Shown: positions 59,077 to 64,000 of the stretch, piece by piece
How positions within the stretch are numbered: position 1 is the first letter of the stretch
Layout: each line of letters starts with the position of its first letter
Assembly: GCA_015207365.1 (NCBI GenBank)
Contig: JADEXA010000024.1
Location: 30,933 to 94,932, forward strand
DNA: 64,000 nucleotides
Source of the DNA: Vacuolonema iberomarrocanum LEGE 07170
Lineage (GTDB): Bacteria; Cyanobacteriota; Cyanobacteriia; Elainellales; Elainellaceae
Direction: 5' to 3'
The notes under the pieces: model-generated
The model's database searches: none
Told to the model about the DNA's origin: nothing
What the model saw: the letters and a program-made list of their open reading frames with translations, nothing else
Program-made: the position numbers and the translations under genes

Positions 59077-60065
59077 ACCCGATTGTCCGGTTTGCCGGAA
59101 GCAAACTGCTCCGTCTCGGGCTCCTCTTGCTAGCCGTTGCCCTCTTCACCTTTGTGCTGTTGAGTCTCTCCCCTATCGATCCGATCCAGGCGTATGTGGG
59201 AGCAGACATGATGCTCATTAGCCCAGAACAACAGGAGCTCATTGCCCAGCGTTGGGGACTCGATCAACCCTTTCTAGCTCGCTTGTGGGACTGGCTAGGA
59301 CAACTCCTCCAGGGGAACCTTGGCATTTCAATGGTGTTCAATCAGCCGGTTATTGAGGTGCTTGCTAACCGCTTCCAAGCATCGTTGCAAATGTTGGCGA
59401 TCGCCTGGCTCATTTCTGGCATCCTGGGACTCCTCCTTGGCATCGCCTCTGGGGCGCTAGAGGGCAGCTGGATCGACCGCGCGATTCGTCTCTATGCTTA
59501 CACCCTCGCCTCATCCCCCACCTTCTGGGTGGCGTTATTGCTACTGATAGTCTTCTCCGTTTCCCTAAAAGTAACCCCCATCTGCTGCGCTGCCCCCCCT
59601 GGGGTTCTAACGGAGGATGTGACCATCTGGCAACATCTACATCACTTATTGCTGCCTGCTCTCACGCTGAGCATCATCGGCATTGCCAATATTACGCTGC
59701 ATACCCGCCAAAAGCTGATTGAAGTGCTGCACAGCGACTATGTTCTGTTTGCCCAGGCGCAGGGTGAAAGACTATGGGGTATCGTGCGCCACCACGGCTT
59801 CCGCAATATCCTTTTGCCAGCATTGACCCTACAATTTGCTTCCCTGAGTGAGTTATTCGGGGGTTCGGTGCTGGTGGAGCAAGTCTTTGCTTATCCAGGG
59901 TTAGGAGAAGCCACAGTACAGGCTGCTCTCCGCAGTGATGTACCCCTCCTTGTTGGGATCGTTTTCTTCAGTGCGTTGTTTGTTTACATCGGCAATACAA
60001 TCGCGGATCTTTCCTATCCCATCATCGATCCGCGCATTCGGCTAGGAGGCAACCTGGAGCCATGA
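59067..60065 (+). CDS. Nickel/peptide-type ABC transporter permease B
   Basis: Permease of about 332 residues, NikB/DppB type: LRLGLLLLAVALFTFVLLSL at the N-terminus and the coupling loop FAQAQGERLWGIVRHHGFRN followed by ILLPALTLQFASLSELFGGS. Six helices. The start is within the 3' end of the binding-protein gene; ATG 59067 is used, with GTG 59055 and ATG 59061 as alternatives. The end overlaps the next permease start by 4 bp. Confidence 0.9.
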   Translation: MRLNPIVRFAGSKLLRLGLLLLAVALFTFVLLSLSPIDPIQAYVGADMMLISPEQQELIAQRWGLDQPFLARLWDWLGQLLQGNLGISMVFNQPVIEVLANRFQASLQMLAIAWLISGILGLLLGIASGALEGSWIDRAIRLYAYTLASSPTFWVALLLLIVFSVSLKVTPICCAAPPGVLTEDVTIWQHLHHLLLPALTLSIIGIANITLHTRQKLIEVLHSDYVLFAQAQGERLWGIVRHHGFRNILLPALTLQFASLSELFGGSVLVEQVFAYPGLGEATVQAALRSDVPLLVGIVFFSALFVYIGNTIADLSYPIIDPRIRLGGNLEP

Positions 60066-60934
60066 CCCTCATTCCTCCACAAGCACCGTTGCGGCGATCG
60101 CGACTCCAGCGCCTCACCCTCAGCCGTCGGCAGCAAACCCTATGGGTCATTGGGCTCTGTAGCCTTTTCCTGTTGGGCATCATTTTGAGTACCTGGATCA
60201 TCGGTGATACTGGGTTAAATCCTATCTTGGCCCAGCGCAATCAATCCCCGTCCCTCGACCATCCCTTTGGCACCGATTGGTTGGGACGCGACATGCTCAG
60301 TCGTTCCCTCCATGGCATGTCTCTCAGCCTCCGCGTCGGTCTTCTAGCCGCAACCATCAGCGCTTTTATCGGCAGCAGCCTCGGCCTTGCCGCTGGCACA
60401 TTGGGCGGTTGGGTCGATGCCGTCATTACCTGGATTGTGGATGTATTTTTCAGTCTGCCCCATCTGGTGCTGTTGATTCTCATCGCCTTTGCTGTTGGCG
60501 GCGGTACAACTGGAGTGGTTGTGGCCGTGGCACTGACCCACTGGACGAGCCTTGCCCGCGTGATTCGCGCCGAAGTTTTGCAGGTCAATAGTTCCGATTA
60601 TGTGCAATTGTCCCATCGGCTTGGGCGATCGCCCCTGTGGATTGCCCGCCATCACATGATTCCCCACATCATCCCGCAGCTTCTGGTGGGATTGATTTTG
60701 CTCTTTCCCCATGCCATCCTCCACGAAGCCGCCCTGTCCTTCATTGGGATCGGGCTATCCCCTCACATTCCTGCGATCGGCATTATTCTAGCGGAGTCCA
60801 TGCGCCATCTATCCACCGGTTACTGGTGGCTAGGCGTCATGCCAGGCGTTTTACTTTTACTGGCCGTCAAGGCATTTGATTGGCTAGGAGAAAACCTCCG
60901 CGATCTACTCGATCCCAAGACCAGTCAGGGCTGA
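60062..60934 (+). CDS. Nickel/peptide-type ABC transporter permease C
   Basis: Permease of 290 residues, NikC/DppC type: HPFGTDWLGRDMLSRSLHGM is the family entrance motif, and the loop LSHRLGRSPLWIARHHMIPH followed by IIPQLLVGLILLFPHAI is the coupling site. Six membrane helices, with the characteristic LHEAALSFIGIGL near the end. Start overlaps the preceding gene (ATGA). Pairs with permease B. Confidence 0.92.
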   Translation: MTLIPPQAPLRRSRLQRLTLSRRQQTLWVIGLCSLFLLGIILSTWIIGDTGLNPILAQRNQSPSLDHPFGTDWLGRDMLSRSLHGMSLSLRVGLLAATISAFIGSSLGLAAGTLGGWVDAVITWIVDVFFSLPHLVLLILIAFAVGGGTTGVVVAVALTHWTSLARVIRAEVLQVNSSDYVQLSHRLGRSPLWIARHHMIPHIIPQLLVGLILLFPHAILHEAALSFIGIGLSPHIPAIGIILAESMRHLSTGYWWLGVMPGVLLLLAVKAFDWLGENLRDLLDPKTSQG

Positions 60935-61016
60935 GTGCAGCTTTTGTGTCGTCTCAACTCCAAGTGTTTCAAGCCTTTCCAAGCTCCGCTTTATTCACTC
61001 GCGTTCCCCTTCTACG

Positions 61017-61940
61017 ATGCTCTCGATTTCTAACCTCAGTATTACCTTTACTCAATATAATCAAGGCTTGCGGCGTAAACACCTACATGTCATTACCGAT
61101 CTAAGCTTGGATGTGCAAGCCGGTGAAGTGGTAGCCGTTGTTGGTTCGAGTGGGTCAGGGAAAAGTCTGCTCGCTCATACCCTTTTGGGTATTCTTCCAA
61201 CCAATGCCGAATATACAGGGACATTACTTTTTCAAGGACAACCACTCACCCAGAAACGCTGTGAGAGGCTGCGGGGACGGGCGATCGCCCTCGTCCCTCA
61301 ATCTGTTGCCTACCTCGATCCGCTCATGAAAGTAGGACACCAAGTGCAACGAGTCGCCCAGCTCAATGGCGTTTCGCCAGCCGCAGCGCGAACCCTAACC
61401 CACCAAACGTTTCAGCGGTATGATCTGGCAACCAATACACAACGGCGCTATCCATTCCAATTGTCGGGAGGCATGGCGCGGCGAGTCCTCGTATCGACAG
61501 CCGTCGTTACCCAGGCAGACTTGGTGATTGCCGATGAGCCGACACCGGGGCTCCATCCCGATGTCGTGCGCGAAGCCCTGACCCACTTGCGTGAGCTAGC
61601 AGAAGCAGGACGGGGGGTCATTCTGATTACCCACGATATCGAAGCAGCCTTGCAAATTGCCGATCGCATTGCCGTCTTCTATGCCGGAACAACCGTTGAG
61701 ATTGCGGCCGCTCAAGACTTTTCGACAGGAAGGTTACGCCATCCCTACACTCAAGCGCTTTGGCGATCGCTCCCAAAAAACGACTTTATCCCACTCCCCG
61801 GCAATCAGCCCAATCCCGAACAACTACCAGAGGGATGCCTCTTTAGCGATCGCTGCCCTTGGGTAACACCGGAATGTACAGCTAACCGTCCTGCTTTGCG
61901 GCAGATAAACAATGGTTGGGTGAGGTGCATTCATGCTTAA
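61017..61940 (+). CDS. Nickel/peptide-type ABC transporter ATPase D
   Basis: ATPase of 307 residues, NikD/DppD type. Walker A VVGSSGSGKSLLAHTLLG, signature LSGGMARRVLVSTAVV, Walker B LVIADEPTPGLHPDVV and a C-terminal oligopeptide-type motif with LPEGCLFSDRCPWVTPECTA carrying Cys residues. The G-L-H in place of A-L-D after Walker B is a departure from the standard D-loop. Starts 82 bp after permease C; overlaps ATPase E by 8 bp. Confidence 0.9.
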   Translation: MLSISNLSITFTQYNQGLRRKHLHVITDLSLDVQAGEVVAVVGSSGSGKSLLAHTLLGILPTNAEYTGTLLFQGQPLTQKRCERLRGRAIALVPQSVAYLDPLMKVGHQVQRVAQLNGVSPAAARTLTHQTFQRYDLATNTQRRYPFQLSGGMARRVLVSTAVVTQADLVIADEPTPGLHPDVVREALTHLRELAEAGRGVILITHDIEAALQIADRIAVFYAGTTVEIAAAQDFSTGRLRHPYTQALWRSLPKNDFIPLPGNQPNPEQLPEGCLFSDRCPWVTPECTANRPALRQINNGWVRCIHA

Positions 61941-62577
61941 CGCCGAAAACCTCTGGTTTCGTTATGGAACACACCTCCCCTGGACGATCCAGGAGAAGAG
62001 CATGGCCGTCGCCCCTGGTGACGTGATTGGCATTATGGCGCCCTCTGGATTTGGCAAAACGACATTGGCCAAGCTTCTGGCAGGCTACCTAAACCCTGCT
62101 AAGGGTAACGTTACCCTGGACGACAAGCCACTTCCTAAACGCAGCTACAATCCTGTGCAGTTGGTCTTCCAGAACCCAGAATTGGCCATCAACCCTCGCT
62201 GGCGAATCGATCGGATTTTGCGCGAAGGACATCCACCTTTACTTCGCCACCTGGATGCACTTGGCATCTCCAGTAGTTGGCTAACCCGTTACCCCCATGA
62301 ACTTAGTGGCGGCGAGTTGCAAAGGGTAGCGATCGCCCGGGTCCTCAATCCTCAGACCCGCTATCTGATTGCCGATGAAATGACAGCCATGCTCGATGCC
62401 AATACCCAAGCTCTCATCTGGCAAGTCGTTCTCAACATCGCTCGCCAGCAACAGATGGGACTCATCATCATCAGTCATGATGCACGTTTACTCAATCGAC
62501 TGTGTCCCAAATGTCTAGATTTGACCCATACCCATCCCAGTGAACCGAACTTAGACGAAATGCTTCCTACTTACTGA
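61933..62577 (+). CDS. Nickel/peptide-type ABC transporter ATPase E
   Basis: ATPase of 214 residues, shorter than the family's usual 260-330 because the C-terminal oligopeptide-transporter extension is lacking. Walker A MAPSGFGKTTLAKLLAG, signature LSGGELQRVAIARVL, Walker B YLIADEMTAMLDANTQ and switch IIISHDARLL are present. It overlaps ATPase D by 8 bp. The unusual DEMTAMLDAN is typical for NikE-like proteins. Last gene of the importer operon. Confidence 0.9.
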   Translation: MLNAENLWFRYGTHLPWTIQEKSMAVAPGDVIGIMAPSGFGKTTLAKLLAGYLNPAKGNVTLDDKPLPKRSYNPVQLVFQNPELAINPRWRIDRILREGHPPLLRHLDALGISSSWLTRYPHELSGGELQRVAIARVLNPQTRYLIADEMTAMLDANTQALIWQVVLNIARQQQMGLIIISHDARLLNRLCPKCLDLTHTHPSEPNLDEMLPTY

Positions 62578-62683
62578 CATGGGTGCGGCGAACAATATTC
62601 ATATCCAGCAAAGAGAGAGAGCCAACGTTTGGATTACCATTTACTTCCTATAGCAACCCAATTTCACAAATCATCTGAGATCG

Positions 62684-63355
62684 CTATAGGAGCAGTTGGA
62701 TTCCTGTACGATCTAACGTTCTGCGTGCCTGTTCTAGACGATTACGCACGTTGTCCCGCGACTTTCTCAAGCGCTTGATCTGCCGCCCCCGCTCGCATTG
62801 CTCCTCATACTTGGCGATCGCATAAAGCGGAATATACTGTGACTTCTTACCGTTCACAAACGTTTGATGGCGTGATCGTAAACAGGCATAGCGACCTGGG
62901 TCTCGCCCTTTCCCTGCCGCTGTTCCCCCTGCGGCGGTTCGCTGCACATAGCAATCCAGCAAATAGGGCCGAGCTTCCAGTTCTTGTAATTCATTTTGAA
63001 TAGATTCCAGAGCTTTTAGAGAACTGGCAGCTTCTATCGTCAGCTTCACCGCATTGAACTGGGGACGATAGGCATCGATCCACCCCGATGCCATCTGGAG
63101 TAGTGCCTGCAAAGAGCGATCAGAACGTTCGAGAAAATGAATCTGAGTATCTAGCGGTAAGGAATTGAATGCATCACGTAGGGGATGATCTACCCATTGA
63201 TTACGCAGATTTCTAGCAATCCCAATGTGCAACATAGCTTGCTTGCGAATCACAAATGTCATACCAGCAGCTACAGGCAATTGCTGCCAAGACGTGAGGG
63301 GAACCGCAGGTAATGCCCAGGGATCAAGCTCATCATTAGGCAACAGGCTCATCAT
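62684..63355 (-). CDS. GIY-YIG-like protein of unknown function
   Basis: Protein of 223 residues. The segment VAAGMTFVIRKQAMLHIGIA followed by RNLRNQWVDHPLRDAF imitates the GIY-YIG nuclease fold, but the first Tyr and the YIG are replaced (MTFVIR and HIGIA), so catalytic ability is doubtful. The C-terminal half is basic (SRHQTFVNGKKSQYIPLYAI, RQIKRLRKSRDNVRNRLEQA), suggesting nucleic acid binding. It lies between the nickel-type importer and the rRNA operon, convergent with the former. Confidence 0.55.
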   Translation of the reverse strand: MMSLLPNDELDPWALPAVPLTSWQQLPVAAGMTFVIRKQAMLHIGIARNLRNQWVDHPLRDAFNSLPLDTQIHFLERSDRSLQALLQMASGWIDAYRPQFNAVKLTIEAASSLKALESIQNELQELEARPYLLDCYVQRTAAGGTAAGKGRDPGRYACLRSRHQTFVNGKKSQYIPLYAIAKYEEQCERGRQIKRLRKSRDNVRNRLEQARRTLDRTGIQLLL

Positions 63356-63432
63356 GGAATAAGGGCGATCGGAGTAATAACTATTTGGGGGAATACCTTA
63401 GTTGACTTTACACCCATTCAATGAAAACCAGA

Positions 63433-63475
63433 ATCAGATCATTTTTTGAAATCTTCACGCGGAGATTTCAAAAAA
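63433..63475. repeat. 17-bp-arm hairpin
   Basis: ATCATTTTTTGAAATCT pairs with AGATTTCAAAAAATGAT around tcacgcgg. Located between the GIY-YIG-like start and the rRNA operon end, possibly a terminator for read-through. Confidence 0.65.
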
Positions 63476-63581
63476 TGATTCACAGCAGATCTTTAAAAAA
63501 TTGAGGGGATGTAGAGCGAATGGCCCATGAATACAGATCTCGGATAGTTCCTTCGCTCAATCAATCCATCAGATGGAAAAC

Positions 63582-63612
63582 AAAAAAGCCCTCTTCGTAT
63601 GAAGAGAGCTTT
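63582..63612 (-). terminator. Intrinsic terminator of the rRNA operon
   Basis: On the minus strand AGCTCTCTTC and GAAGAGGGCT form a stem with an ATAC loop, followed by a run of T (63582-63587). It lies about 15 bases beyond the 5S 3' end, the usual position for the rRNA operon terminator. Confidence 0.85.
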
Positions 63613-63626
63613 TGTTTGAAAATTAA

Positions 63627-63743
63627 CCTGGCACCGAGCTATTTTCCCGTGGGGCAACCCCCAGAGTATCTTGGCCGCAGGAGCGTTTCACACCTCAGTT
63701 CGGGATGGATGAGAGTGGAGCCACTCCGCCATTGGCACCAGGA
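63627..63743 (-). rRNA. rrf: 5S ribosomal RNA
   Basis: About 117 nt on the minus strand, starting TCCTGGTGCCAATGGCGGAG and containing the conserved CATCCCGAACTGAGG and TGGGGGTTGCCCCACGG segments; both ends (CCTGG and CCAGG) pair as helix I. Follows the 23S gene by about 130 bp. Ends are accurate to a few bases. Confidence 0.96.
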
Positions 63744-63872
63744 AAGACTTTTCGCCTTCGCTGTAAGCAATTAGCTAATCAATTTTTGACTACTTTGATT
63801 CCGTAGAACCCTTGCATAACAACGCTTATAACTGCTGCTTTGATAATCCATCAAACACACAATGAAAATGAT

Positions 63873-64000
63873 GAGGACAAGCCCTCGGTCTGTTAGTACG
63901 TCTCGACTACATCCATTGCTGGACTTCCATCTAACGCCTATCAACGGGTGTTCTTCCCGTGACCTTACTGGCTTAACGCCATGGGAGCACTCATCTTGGG
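63873..64000 (-). rRNA. rrl: 23S ribosomal RNA, 3' end (partial)
   Basis: The last 128 nt of the 23S gene on the minus strand, recognised from AACACCCGTTGATAGGCG, GTAGTCGAGACGTACTAACA and the terminal GACCGAGGGCTTG, which closes the molecule. The remainder of the gene lies beyond the window edge. The 63744-63872 spacer to 5S holds no tRNA. Confidence 0.95.

Noticed and set aside
63744..63872. Possible tRNA between 23S and 5S rRNA
   Set aside because: No cloverleaf or T-loop (GTTCGANTC-type) sequence is visible in this spacer.

Overview
The window looks like chromosomal DNA of a cyanobacterium, probably filamentous (Leptolyngbya/Oscillatoriales-like). The signs are very frequent HIP1 octamers (gcgatcgc), Uma2 proteins, a CYP110-like P450, a pilin-like G/H lipoprotein, a large NB-ARC/WD40 protein and many palindromic intergenic repeats. 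The right end carries an rRNA operon on the minus strand (3' end of 23S, then 5S and a terminator).

Layout. 0-3.5 kb: YcaQ-type DNA repair glycosylase, then an alpha/beta hydrolase divergent from a TetR-type regulator that carries an extra C-terminal helix-turn-helix. 3.5-6.9 kb: a restriction-modification pair (PD-(D/E)XK nuclease and DNA methyltransferase, start and stop overlapping) transcribed away from a phased array of 24-bp palindromes, beyond which a P450 starts. 8.3-11.1 kb: envelope lipoproteins, a pentapeptide-repeat membrane protein and a small unknown. 11.4-15.1 kb: a 1234-residue STAND ATPase with 14 WD40 repeats, bracketed by two direct copies of a hairpin repeat. 15.4-20 kb: TetR plus acyltransferase 3, two Uma2 proteins and a lipoprotein gene broken by an in-frame stop. 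20-22.4 kb: YdeP-type molybdopterin oxidoreductase. 22.3-28.6 kb: catabolic/transport cluster (polysaccharide-deacetylase-like hydrolase, GntR regulator, polar amino-acid ABC importer, signal-less THI5-like binding protein). 29-35.3 kb: NifO/ArsC-like protein, histidine kinase and divergent response regulator, cyclic-peptide-type ABC exporter. 35.7-37.4 kb: gene debris (hydrolase remnant, GNAT acetyltransferase, Uma2, EcsC fragment). 37.6-42.4 kb: ABC importer with its GntR regulator. 42.8-45.5 kb: YecH-like, HExxH peptidase-like, DUF3303 and DEDDh exonuclease genes. 45.8-49.8 kb: EcsC protein, membrane protein and PucR regulator. 50-54.1 kb: aldehyde dehydrogenase, Rieske oxygenase and sarcosine-oxidase-like genes (possible choline/betaine-type pathway). 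54.9-57.1 kb: a telomere-resolvase (protelomerase)-like tyrosine recombinase. 57.4-62.6 kb: nickel/peptide-type ABC importer. 62.7-64 kb: GIY-YIG-like protein and the rRNA genes.

The two observations I rate highest are these. (1) A promoter module of about 75 bp, made of two 24-bp palindromes whose centres are exactly 42 bp apart followed by a TATAGTT-like -10, occurs three times: upstream of the restriction nuclease, of the YecH-like gene and of the HExxH gene. At the restriction locus it extends into five palindromes plus a half-site at 41-42 bp spacing. This implies one unidentified regulator linking separate loci. (2) A chromosomal telomere-resolvase-like gene is followed within a few bases by a roughly 100-bp near-perfect palindrome. 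That palindrome belongs to a dispersed family (six copies here) whose arms covary.
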